This document shows, in pieces, positions 1 through 8,579 of a stretch of 64,000 bases of DNA. Position 1 is the first letter of the stretch; the number at the start of each line of letters is the position of its first letter. The DNA comes from Rivularia sp. PCC 7116 (GTDB lineage Bacteria > Cyanobacteriota > Cyanobacteriia > Cyanobacteriales > Nostocaceae): assembly GCF_000316665.1 (NCBI RefSeq), contig NC_019678.1, positions 8,031,001 through 8,095,000 of the forward strand, written 5' to 3'. A program made the translations under genes and the position numbers. Below the pieces are notes generated by a model. The model was not told where the DNA came from, did no database searches, and saw nothing but the letters and a program-made list of their open reading frames with translations.

Positions 1-1
1 A

Positions 2-1297
2 GTTATGACTGGTATTTGTGGCTTACTGATGAGCTTGCAATTACAACAGGGTAAACCAATTGATGCTGAAGCCGTCCGCGCTGCTCTACTTAACACAGCT
101 ATTCCTTGCAATCCCGACGATGTAGAAGAACCAGAACGCTGTTTGCGAGGTAAGCTCAATCTACCCCAAACGATAGATTTACTATTTGGACAACCTTCTG
201 TAAAAATTTCTTTTACAGGAGATACTGTATCTAGAATTGAAAATCAGGGATATTTTGTTAAGGGAGCAGGGGAAGCAGGGGGAGAAATTAATACAAATTT
301 AAATACAAATTTAAATTCAAATCTACAAGATAACCTGCAAGATATATCAATTCCCGATTCTATTCCCGTTAGCATATCCAATTCGGAAGAATTAGTAACT
401 GCATCGGGTACGGTAGAATCACAGAGCAATCAAGTAACTCAAAGTACTGCATATTCCGGTCATGTCTACGCTTTAGGAACCCTAAGTTATGACTTTGGTG
501 GTGAAGCTCGACGGGATTCTTTTAAACAATTAATGGGTGCAGTAGATAATGGTAGTGGAATTATGGTTCCAGCCAATCCCTACGATACTCGTCAAATGGT
601 CGATTACTTAGACCAAAATCCTGACGAAGCACGCTCGTTGATTTGGACGCTGAATGTTGATTTAACACCAGTTTATGCAATTGAACCCAAGGGGGGATTT
701 GCTGCTGAGGTGTACGAAATATTACTCTTGATGTTAAACGGACAACTCGAGTCTGAGGACAGCGACGAATTTATCGAACGACTAAGTATTCCAGCATTAA
801 GGACTAATCGTACTGTAGAGTTATTTTCCGGGGAAGTAGTTCCTGTAATTACCGTTCGCGATGTTCGGGGTATGTATGGTTGGAAAGTTAATACTTTAGT
901 TAATGCAGCTTTAGGAACGGTAACAGCGGAAGTAGACGAAGAACAAATGCGTGGTTGTCTTACCAGCTTCTTGAATCGGGTGTATTACGACTTGCGGAAT
1001 TTAGGACAAACATCTCGCGATCGCGCTTTAAATTTTGCAGCGACAAACACCTTTCAAGCAGCTTCTACATTTGCCGAAGCAATTGCAACGGGAAGGGAAT
1101 TAGACAGCATCGAAGTAGAGAAAAGTCCTTACTGTCGATTAAATAGCGATTGCTGGGATGTCAAACTCAAATTTTTCGATCCAGAAAACAGCCATCGTTC
1201 CCATAAGGTATTTCGATTTACCATTGATGTCGCAGAAAGATTACCAGTAACCCTGGGAGAAGTGAAAAGTTGGTCAGTTCCAGGGAGGAGAGAATAA
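2..1297 (+). CDS. PatA/PatG-like subtilisin family protease, C-terminal part (5' end outside window)
   Basis: The reading frame is already open at the first codon of the window, so the true start lies upstream and the Met at position 5 is probably internal. The first ~35 residues (GICGLLMSLQ onward) look like the helix that follows the catalytic Ser in S8 peptidases; the catalytic Asp, His and Ser would be upstream. A low-complexity Asn/Leu linker at about residues 95-110 leads to a C-terminal region with the YALGTLSYDFG and RRDSFKQLMG motifs. From family memory these mark the PatA/PatG cyanobactin-maturation protease group. In characterised members this protease trims cyanobactin precursors. 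No cyanobactin precursor or other maturation gene is visible downstream, so its role here is unknown. It leads a run of five plus-strand genes. Confidence 0.6.
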   Translation, partial: VMTGICGLLMSLQLQQGKPIDAEAVRAALLNTAIPCNPDDVEEPERCLRGKLNLPQTIDLLFGQPSVKISFTGDTVSRIENQGYFVKGAGEAGGEINTNLNTNLNSNLQDNLQDISIPDSIPVSISNSEELVTASGTVESQSNQVTQSTAYSGHVYALGTLSYDFGGEARRDSFKQLMGAVDNGSGIMVPANPYDTRQMVDYLDQNPDEARSLIWTLNVDLTPVYAIEPKGGFAAEVYEILLLMLNGQLESEDSDEFIERLSIPALRTNRTVELFSGEVVPVITVRDVRGMYGWKVNTLVNAALGTVTAEVDEEQMRGCLTSFLNRVYYDLRNLGQTSRDRALNFAATNTFQAASTFAEAIATGRELDSIEVEKSPYCRLNSDCWDVKLKFFDPENSHRSHKVFRFTIDVAERLPVTLGEVKSWSVPGRRE

Positions 1298-1401
1298 GGA
1301 AAAAGAAGTCTTTTCTCATTATTAATCCGTCATAGTTCCCTTGGTAAACTGTTAAATAAAAAAGTTAATAGCTAAAAAAGTATCAACAGGAAACAAATAT
1401 A

Positions 1402-3837
1402 ATGCCTTCAACTCAAACTATAATCAAATTTGACGATATCTTTTATCTCAAACATAAGAACGGTAAATACTTGGTATCCGTAGATAAAGGACGATACAAT
1501 TTTCCTCGATTAGATAATACGGGTAAAGTTAAACTGCAACTTAAAGGCAGAAACAGTAGTGACAATCTCAAAGACGGTGATACGGTGAACATCCGTTCTT
1601 TGGAAGCTAGTTTAGGTGAAAATAATATTTTAGGTGCTTTTTCAGACAGCCACAATTGCTATTACTGGAAAGATAATTACGACAAAGAAAAGCAAGGTTG
1701 GCGAATTCACAAGGCTTCTGGTGACAAAGACGTGATTCGCTACGGAGATGAAGTTTATTTTACTAACGTCTCTTATAAAAATCAAAGACTTGTAGCCGAT
1801 ACTAGATACGATGGCTTTTTAACTACTAAGAAAAATGTAACTGATACGTGGATTATTGAAAGTGTCCAGAAAAAGCAACCTGCAAATGAATCCAATAACA
1901 ACAAATCTGCTTCTGTATTTGGTTTATCAGTAGCATCGGGAGATCCATCAGCTACAGGTGTAATTCTTTGGACTCGAATTAATCCAGAAAAGTACGATAC
2001 TAAAAAGCCTTTAAAGTATCAGGTTTGTGAAAGCAATAAGTTTGATAATTGCGTAATTGACGAAGAAGTTAAAGCACACTTTGGAGAGGACACAGATTAT
2101 ACAGTTCATGTCGATTTAGATGGCAAATTAGAATCGGGTAAAACTTATTTTTATCGCTTTCATTACGACGGAGTATATAGTAAAACTGGTCGTTGTAAAA
2201 CGCTACCAAGACAAAATGAAAATATTCCCAGTCTTCGTCTAGCAGTGATAACTTGTAACGATTACAGCACTGGTTATTTCAATGCTTTCTATTATCTAGC
2301 AGAAGAAGATATAGACTACGTGATTCACCTAGGGGATTTTGTATATGAATATTCACAATATCCCAAAGGTTACGGAAAAGTTCACCGTGAAGATATTAAA
2401 TGGGAAAACGACCCTTATGGTCAACCCTACGCTGATTCAAAAACCCAAAGAGCCACATCATTAGAACATTTCCAGCAGATTTATCGTACTTATCGTCAAG
2501 ATTTAGCGCTTCAAGCTGCGATGGAACAACATACCTGGATGATAACTTTAGATGACCATGAAGTTGCTGATAACTGGTATTGGGATTACGACAAGAAAAC
2601 TATAGAAGTAGGTAGCGACCATCCTATCTTTAAAAAGTATAAAGAGCAAGAAGAAGTTGAAAAAGTAAAAAAAGAAATCGAATCACTAGAATTAAAAGAA
2701 GAAGAAAATAAAATACTCAAAGTACTCGCAGCACTCGAAGCACTAAAAATAGAAGAAGTAGAAAAAAGAATCAAAGAAATCAAATCACTAGAAAAAAAAG
2801 AACTAGAAAAAATATTCAAAGCACTAGAACCACTAAAACCACTGCAAAAAGCACGAAGCGAAGAGATGAAGAATCTCTATAACAATGCTATTAAAGCTTG
2901 GCGAAATTACGTTCCTATTAAACCACTTAACAACAATGCTGAACTCCACGAAAGCTCAATTTACAGACAGTTCAGCTTCGGTAAATTAGTAGATTTTTTC
3001 CTAACTGATAGCCGTAGTTACAGAAGTAAACCACGACCAGACTTAGGTGCAGATGACAAAGAAAATACTCACACAACTATGTTAGGTCAAAGGCAAAAAG
3101 AATGGTTAACCGAAGGAGTTAAAAATTCAAAAGCTACTTGGAAAGTGTGGGGTAATCAAACACTTTTAGCAACTTCATCAATAAATTCAACAGCAGCAAA
3201 GCTTAAAGGAGAGCCAGAGTTAATTGATGATTGGCAAGCATATATGGGGGAACGTCAGTCTATTTTACAAACGATCAAAGACAGCGAAACCAAAAACCAC
3301 GACGATAACAATAAAAAAAGTAATTTCGTGGTATTCACCGGGGATATGCACACTTCGATGATTTCTTATCTAAGAACTGACTTTGAAGGGACATTGAATA
3401 AGGCTAATATGGACTACAGTAAAATCGCTGGTGTAGAATTCATGACCCCATCATTGACATCACCAGGGGTATCAGAAGGATTACGCGAAGAAATAACTAA
3501 GATTCCAGGAGCTTCAACAATTGGTCAGGTAATAGATATGTTGCCAAATATTTTCTCAAGCGATAGCAGTGATGATGCTGGTGAAGGTAGTACATTACAT
3601 GGGCTTACAGCAGGATTAAACAGATTTAATACCTACATCAAACACTACGATTCATCAATTAACGGATATGCAATAGCTGAATTTACTTCTTCTGAATTGA
3701 TATGGAAAGTATACGCAATTAACAAGTCAGATTGCGATGTCGCAGACGATGGAAGCACCATTTCTAAAAAAGGAGTGAACAAGCATCTTGCTAAAACAAT
3801 GAAGTACGATCCAAGCACTATTAACCTAGATGATTAA
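1402..3837 (+). CDS. PhoD-like phosphatase with N-terminal trefoil-like domain and charged coiled-coil insert
   Basis: The protein has 811 residues. Residues ~8-150 have the look of a beta-trefoil (fascin/MIR-like) fold, with repeated short strands such as FYLKHKNGKYL. The PhoD metallophosphatase core follows: an N-terminal Ig-like part with GLSVASGDP, then metal-site motifs HLGDFVYEY (~308), DDHEVADNW (~384), FFLTDSRSYRS and FTGDMHTSM (~647). PhoD enzymes hydrolyse phosphodiesters and phosphomonoesters and normally carry a Tat signal. None is visible here (start MPSTQTIIKF), so the location is uncertain. A Lys/Glu-rich segment at ~406-489 with imperfect short repeats splits the catalytic core just after DDHEVADNW and would form a helical coiled coil. 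Both the N-terminal module and this insert are unusual. Family assignment is firm; the substrate is unknown. Confidence 0.85.
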   Translation: MPSTQTIIKFDDIFYLKHKNGKYLVSVDKGRYNFPRLDNTGKVKLQLKGRNSSDNLKDGDTVNIRSLEASLGENNILGAFSDSHNCYYWKDNYDKEKQGWRIHKASGDKDVIRYGDEVYFTNVSYKNQRLVADTRYDGFLTTKKNVTDTWIIESVQKKQPANESNNNKSASVFGLSVASGDPSATGVILWTRINPEKYDTKKPLKYQVCESNKFDNCVIDEEVKAHFGEDTDYTVHVDLDGKLESGKTYFYRFHYDGVYSKTGRCKTLPRQNENIPSLRLAVITCNDYSTGYFNAFYYLAEEDIDYVIHLGDFVYEYSQYPKGYGKVHREDIKWENDPYGQPYADSKTQRATSLEHFQQIYRTYRQDLALQAAMEQHTWMITLDDHEVADNWYWDYDKKTIEVGSDHPIFKKYKEQEEVEKVKKEIESLELKEEENKILKVLAALEALKIEEVEKRIKEIKSLEKKELEKIFKALEPLKPLQKARSEEMKNLYNNAIKAWRNYVPIKPLNNNAELHESSIYRQFSFGKLVDFFLTDSRSYRSKPRPDLGADDKENTHTTMLGQRQKEWLTEGVKNSKATWKVWGNQTLLATSSINSTAAKLKGEPELIDDWQAYMGERQSILQTIKDSETKNHDDNNKKSNFVVFTGDMHTSMISYLRTDFEGTLNKANMDYSKIAGVEFMTPSLTSPGVSEGLREEITKIPGASTIGQVIDMLPNIFSSDSSDDAGEGSTLHGLTAGLNRFNTYIKHYDSSINGYAIAEFTSSELIWKVYAINKSDCDVADDGSTISKKGVNKHLAKTMKYDPSTINLDD

Positions 3838-3975
3838 TATTTTTGTTCAACTCTAATAATCCTTAAATACCCAAATCCACCGGGGAAATGTGAAACTCCA
3901 CTTTTCCCCATAAATTGGGTTCAAGTGTTAGGTGCAATTTTTAGAATTGTGTACCGATTATATCAAGAAAAACAA

Positions 3976-4809
3976 ATGAGCAATCCAACCAATAATATCC
4001 CTATAGTAGATTTAGTCATCATCATCGATACGAGTCCATCGATGAAAGATGAAGCACGTGCTTTGAGTAATGCAGCAGAAAATGCAATTAATTGTGCATC
4101 TACAAGTTGTCCAACTGAATTAAGAGTAACTTGGTTTGGAATAGAAGGAACTTGGAGAGGAACAAATTTTAATCAAACTATCCGAAATTATTTAACTAAA
4201 AGCTGTAATGTTTCCGATTCTAAATTACGAGGAAGAAAAAGAGGACAATTAAAATCAGCAGGAGCGCAAGAAGATGTAGCTCGTGCGATTGAGGATATTT
4301 GCGATTACTTTGATTGGAGAGAAAATGCAGCTCGGGCTATTTTTTGTCTCGGAGATGAAGCACTTGAAGGAGGTGGAGAAAAAACTGAAAGAGAAGATAT
4401 TGAAGCTGCTAATTTAGCCATTCAGACAGCTAAGGTTTCTAAGGTTACGGTTCATACTTATTGCGGTATTTCTAAAAGTAAATTTCAAGAAGGTATTAAA
4501 AGAGAATATCAGAGAATTGCAAGTGAAACGGGAGGACAATTTTTTACAGATGAAGACTCAATACAAGGATTTAATGCTGTCTTAGAAAAAGTAATTTGTG
4601 GTAGCAATCCGGTGACTGTTAGTCAAAATAAGGCTTCTGAGAAAACTAATTTAACAGTAGAAATGAAAGATGACTCAACCACAAATCAACCCCAAATACT
4701 GGCAACTGGATTAGAAGATTATGCTTATTGGATAAAGACTGTAGCCAAAGAACAAGCAGGAAAAGATAATCAAAAAAAAGACTTTCGACGAGGACGTATT
4801 TGGGCATAA
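3976..4809 (+). CDS. von Willebrand factor A domain protein
   Basis: The product is about 277 residues if the internal ATG at 3976 (MSNPTNN) is used; the frame is open upstream to 3925, but that stretch is not conserved-looking. A VWA domain begins at once: VDLVIIIDTSPSM contains the DxSxS half of the MIDAS metal site (Asp18). The remainder follows the alternating strand/helix pattern of VWA, with FCLGDEALEGGGE and an acidic strand near the middle. The C-terminal ~70 residues look like an unstructured linker and a basic tail. No signal peptide is seen. VWA proteins bind protein partners through the metal site. It lies between the PhoD-like gene and the duplicated-domain gene, all on the same strand, which suggests joint expression. 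Partner unknown. Confidence 0.8.
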   Translation: MSNPTNNIPIVDLVIIIDTSPSMKDEARALSNAAENAINCASTSCPTELRVTWFGIEGTWRGTNFNQTIRNYLTKSCNVSDSKLRGRKRGQLKSAGAQEDVARAIEDICDYFDWRENAARAIFCLGDEALEGGGEKTEREDIEAANLAIQTAKVSKVTVHTYCGISKSKFQEGIKREYQRIASETGGQFFTDEDSIQGFNAVLEKVICGSNPVTVSQNKASEKTNLTVEMKDDSTTNQPQILATGLEDYAYWIKTVAKEQAGKDNQKKDFRRGRIWA

Positions 4810-4910
4810 ATTTGGATATTTAATTTAATTCAACTTAATTCCCAATTAATAATTTGTTACTGAGCATAAAAGTTACAGACTATTTTTTTACTTACAATGA
4901 GATAATTATC

Positions 4911-5648
4911 ATGACAACAGAAACAGTAAAACAGTTCTTTGAGAGAGCTTTTGAAAAGGCTTCACGCAAGTTAAATTCGATAGTTATAGCAGACAAAAAC
5001 TTTGTTAGTAATTTAGGTAGTCAAGTTCAACCAAATGAACTTCCCGAAGCTGTTGTAGAAGCTTTTAATTACTATAAAATTCTCTATGATAGAGATATTG
5101 GAGATGTCACTGTTCATGAAGTAAATGTAGATAATACTCCAGTTTATGCCGTCGCAGGGGTTAATACAGATGGGGATAATGGCTACTTAGAAATATATAG
5201 CAAAACAGGCGAAGAAATAGCTTGCGCTCAACATGAAGCGACAATAGATTGGATGAGTCAATTCCAGACTCGCGACATTTGGAATGAGTACGAACCAGAA
5301 GAAATAAAACAATTTTTTGAGAAAGCTTTTAAAGAGTCTAAAGATAGGAAAAATTTTGTTAAAAAATTAGGAGAAAGACTTGATTTAAATGACCTTCCTA
5401 GCAATGTTAAACAAGCTTATAGCTTCTACAAAAAAAATGTCGAAGATGCTAACTGGGGTAATGTTGCAATTTATGAAGTTTCTGTAAAATATACTTCAGT
5501 TTACACAGTTTATACAGTTACAGAGATTGATGAGAATTATTCGGAATTGTATACGTATCTAGGCGAACTAGTTGCTTGTGCTAGATATGATTTCGATAGC
5601 TTTAATTGGAGCAGTCAAGCAGCTATTCGTACCTATGTAAGTAGATAG
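4911..5648 (+). CDS. Protein made of two copies of an unnamed ~115-residue domain
   Basis: The start is taken as ATG 4911 (MTTETVKQFFE), because the upstream in-frame extension is hydrophobic, unrelated, and absent from the paralogous domain. The 245-residue product is two tandem copies (about residues 3-118 and 125-242) of one domain. Each copy runs: an amphipathic helix ETVKQFFERAF / EEIKQFFEKAF, a short NFV..LG segment, an ELPEAVVEAFNYYK / DLPSNVKQAYSFYK helix, a VYEV..V..VYAV beta hairpin, and a YLEIYSKTGEEIACA-type end followed by a W. A third copy forms the C-terminus of the lipase gene downstream. I do not recognise the family. There is no signal peptide. Co-orientation and the shared domain link this gene to the lipase, perhaps as a partner or immunity-like companion, but that is speculation. 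Confidence 0.75.
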   Translation: MTTETVKQFFERAFEKASRKLNSIVIADKNFVSNLGSQVQPNELPEAVVEAFNYYKILYDRDIGDVTVHEVNVDNTPVYAVAGVNTDGDNGYLEIYSKTGEEIACAQHEATIDWMSQFQTRDIWNEYEPEEIKQFFEKAFKESKDRKNFVKKLGERLDLNDLPSNVKQAYSFYKKNVEDANWGNVAIYEVSVKYTSVYTVYTVTEIDENYSELYTYLGELVACARYDFDSFNWSSQAAIRTYVSR

Positions 5649-5717
5649 ATTTGAATAAATGCAAGCTAATAAGTTTTTATAAAATTTAACCTTTATCCAA
5701 AAATAGGAGAGTTAGTA

Positions 5718-7922
5718 ATGGTTGGTAGATTCGGAAAGAAAATTGGAAACATTGGTAAAAATGTTGTCGGTAAAGCTGTTGATAAAGCTGGTGATGTAAC
5801 CGAGAAAGTTGGAGATGTTGGTGGAGCGGTAGTTGGAAAAGCAACCGATACAGCTGGTAACGTTGTCGGTAAAGTTGGAGATATCACTGGAGGAGCTATT
5901 GATAAAGCTCTAGATAGTAAATTTGCAGAGTTATTCAAGAAGCAATCAGATGTTTTACTAACCCAGGGTTACTTTGATAAGTTCCACTTCGATACAACAG
6001 CAAAAAATTATAGTCCTTACAATGCTTATTCATTAGGACTTGCGAGCTTTTTAGCTTATTCGGTGACAGGTGAAAATGGTCAAGATGTATCGGGAAAATT
6101 AGAGTTAAATAAACAAGCTCTGAAAAACTTTTTATGTAAAGAAGACCAACAAGAAGAACAAACCGAAGCAATCTTTGCAAAATTAGACAATTGGTTATCG
6201 AATTTTAGCCAGCGTAACTTTATTACTGGTAAAGAAACCGATTTAATCCAATTCTCTAGAGAAAAGGGTGTAACTTCCACTGTCACAAACAGTCAAGCTA
6301 TAGTCCTCAAAAATGAACAGATAATCATTGTTGCTTTTCGAGGAAGTCAGGAATTAGGAGATTTCTTCACAGACGCTCAATTTATCCACAGTAGAGAATT
6401 CCCCGGTGGATTTGGAGTACATAACGGATTCAAAGAAGCTTTAATGTCAGTTTGGACTGAAGTATGGGAACAAATCAAACCTGAAGCAAGGGGGGAAAGA
6501 ACTCTTTGGTTTACCGGACATAGTTTAGGTGCTGGTTTAGCAAACTTGGCTACTGCTATGTGTCTATTTGAGGAAGAATATAGCAAAAATCCTCCCAATG
6601 GAATGTACACCTACGGACAACCAAAAGTAGGTGATGAGAACTTTGTCACAGCATTTAACGAGAAGTTCAAAGAGCAAACATTCCGCTTTGTTAATAACAA
6701 CGATATCGTACCATTTCTTTCCTTCGGTCCTTCTGATTTTGACGTAATGCTACCCAATGTATTCAAATTTATCCCTAAATTTGATAAGACATTAATCAAT
6801 GTTCTTTTCGTCCTTGATTACTACCATTGCGGTAACTTTAAATTATTTGATAATCAAGGTGTGCTTCAAGATGAAAGCTTCGGTATTGCTGATAAATGGG
6901 TGGATAGAGCATCTGGATATCTGAATAATTTATTCAAACTCGACCCAGGTTCTTTGAATATCCCGCTTTCATTAAATCCATTAGTTGTGATGAGAAGTAT
7001 ATTGGGACGTGTTATTGACCGTATTGATGGTATTGGTGACCATTTTATGAGTCAATATATCGTCAATTTGAAAACACATTTAGATAAGTGGGAAAGGGAA
7101 AACCCTTCAAGCATTAGTAATTCCAAACCAACCATTAACACCAGTTCACAGAATCAACAAACTCAACAAGCAACTAACAACGTACTGATTACAAACCTTG
7201 TCCATAAGGGTTTGGTCAAAAGAAAACAAAGCGACGAATATATCGAAATCACCAACTTTGGTTCGACACCTGTAGATTTATCCAATTGGAAAGTGACTTC
7301 TAACAATCAAGAATTTAGCTTTCCAGGGGGAACACAGTTAGAAGCAGGTAAAAGTTTCCGGGTTTATACCAATCAAGTTCAATCCGAATTTGGCGGTTTT
7401 AGCTTTGACAGTTCCGTTGCTATCTGGAATGACCAAGGAGATGAAGGTCAACTTTTAGATGCTGATGGTAATTTAGTTTCTAACTGGGTTTATGACGAGG
7501 AAGGTAATGTAACGGGTAAGAATCGTCAAAGTGATGCTTCTTCAACTACAGTAGGTGAATTGACTCCTGAATCTGTAAAAAAAATATTTGATGATGCTCG
7601 AAAAAACTCCGATCAAGAGCAATATTTTGTTCGCGATTTAGGAACTAGTGTTAATTCAAACGAGCTTCCGAATAATGTCAAACAAGCTTATGATTTCTAC
7701 CAGAAAAATGTCGAAGATGCAGACATTGGTTCTGCTGGAGTTTATGAAATCCCTGTAAATAATGTTCCAGTTTATGTAGTTACAGGAGTAACTGATGGAG
7801 ACACCGGTTATTTGGAAATATACAGTAAATCTGGTGAAGAAATCGCTTGTGGTGAGAATGATTGTGACACAATTAAGTGGAGTGATAAAGAAACTACTCG
7901 TACTGATTTAGTTAGTAATTGA
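5718..7922 (+). CDS. LEA-like / class 3 lipase / lamin-tail domain fusion protein
   Basis: The start is supported by a good ribosome site (ggag, 8 bases upstream). The product has 734 residues. Residues 1-66 are a Gly/Ala/Lys/Asp-rich 11-mer-like array (VVGKAVDKAGDV and similar) resembling late-embryogenesis-abundant repeats. Residues ~80-400 form a class 3 lipase: VAFRGSQELGDF, the nucleophile elbow FTGHSLGAGLA (Ser269), probable Asp329 in NNNDIVPF and His370 in YYHCGNF. After a Gln/Asn/Ser linker comes a lamin-tail-like (LTD) beta sandwich at ~490-600 (EYIEITNFGSTPVDLSNW). The last ~115 residues are the unnamed domain that is duplicated in the preceding gene. No signal peptide is visible. 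Likely acts on lipid esters; substrate and location are unknown. Confidence 0.85.
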   Translation: MVGRFGKKIGNIGKNVVGKAVDKAGDVTEKVGDVGGAVVGKATDTAGNVVGKVGDITGGAIDKALDSKFAELFKKQSDVLLTQGYFDKFHFDTTAKNYSPYNAYSLGLASFLAYSVTGENGQDVSGKLELNKQALKNFLCKEDQQEEQTEAIFAKLDNWLSNFSQRNFITGKETDLIQFSREKGVTSTVTNSQAIVLKNEQIIIVAFRGSQELGDFFTDAQFIHSREFPGGFGVHNGFKEALMSVWTEVWEQIKPEARGERTLWFTGHSLGAGLANLATAMCLFEEEYSKNPPNGMYTYGQPKVGDENFVTAFNEKFKEQTFRFVNNNDIVPFLSFGPSDFDVMLPNVFKFIPKFDKTLINVLFVLDYYHCGNFKLFDNQGVLQDESFGIADKWVDRASGYLNNLFKLDPGSLNIPLSLNPLVVMRSILGRVIDRIDGIGDHFMSQYIVNLKTHLDKWERENPSSISNSKPTINTSSQNQQTQQATNNVLITNLVHKGLVKRKQSDEYIEITNFGSTPVDLSNWKVTSNNQEFSFPGGTQLEAGKSFRVYTNQVQSEFGGFSFDSSVAIWNDQGDEGQLLDADGNLVSNWVYDEEGNVTGKNRQSDASSTTVGELTPESVKKIFDDARKNSDQEQYFVRDLGTSVNSNELPNNVKQAYDFYQKNVEDADIGSAGVYEIPVNNVPVYVVTGVTDGDTGYLEIYSKSGEEIACGENDCDTIKWSDKETTRTDLVSN

Positions 7923-8579
7923 TGGTATTTTCTGGTGTTGCTGAATCAAGGGATAACTTGACAGAATTCGGAATTAAGTTACGAGGCTTACGAAACCATT
8001 TCATCCCCGCGATCGGCAACACTCATTTTCTGAATTAACTGATAGGCAATAAGTTAATCCAATTAAAATTGGATTAGTATCTTTTGTGATTGTTGATAGT
8101 AAACGTTAAAGGGTTAACAATCAACAAACTTTTTTGCTTAAGTTGGCATCCTTCTGAGTTTATCAAACATTCCATAATCTCATATTTCATCAACCATAAT
8201 CAAATAGATATCTATCTAAAATTAAGCAATGTAAACCAGAGTCAGATAATTTTTGTAAATTCAATCAAATCACTTCAAAATTACAGGCTGCGTACTACAA
8301 ATAAATAACGGTATTTCAAGCTTTGAGGTAGTTAAAATAATAGTTTGAATTACTTTCGCCAGCCTACAAATAGTATGTTACACACTGTAACTCCTATAAT
8401 GCTGTTGGACTATTGATAATAGCATCAATAAGAGTCAGAAACATTGCGAAATATTTAGATAGGTAAAGATATTTGTATCGGAATATTTAATTGTTATTCT
8501 GTACGGTGATTACCAGAGATTATAGTCAAGATTTTTTTGGATAAGAATAGTAGAATCTATCAATTTCAAGTTGAGCTAC
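7923..8579. other. Intergenic region holding repeat copy A
   Basis: The region lies between the convergent lipase and pqqE genes. Its main content is the 293-bp repeat at 8198-8490. A 72-codon reading frame at 8090-8308 overlaps the repeat and has no ribosome site or protein-like composition, so I do not call it a gene. No terminator hairpin with a T-run was seen. Confidence 0.6.
8198..8490 (+). repeat. 293-bp intergenic direct repeat, copy A (candidate ncRNA)
   Basis: This segment matches 17130-17422 over exactly the same length with no gaps by eye. The first 150 bp are diverged. From 8348 a core of about 110 bp is nearly identical, with two differences seen. The core contains a perfect hairpin gttaca-cac-tgtaac and the inverted repeat attgat-N6-atcaat. 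Much stronger conservation of one half suggests selection on that half, either as an RNA or as a mobile sequence end. No coding potential is shared between the copies. Confidence 0.8.

Noticed and set aside
8090-8308. 72-codon plus-strand ORF
   Set aside because: It overlaps the diverged half of repeat copy A, has no ribosome site, and the matching part of copy B is not open in the same way.
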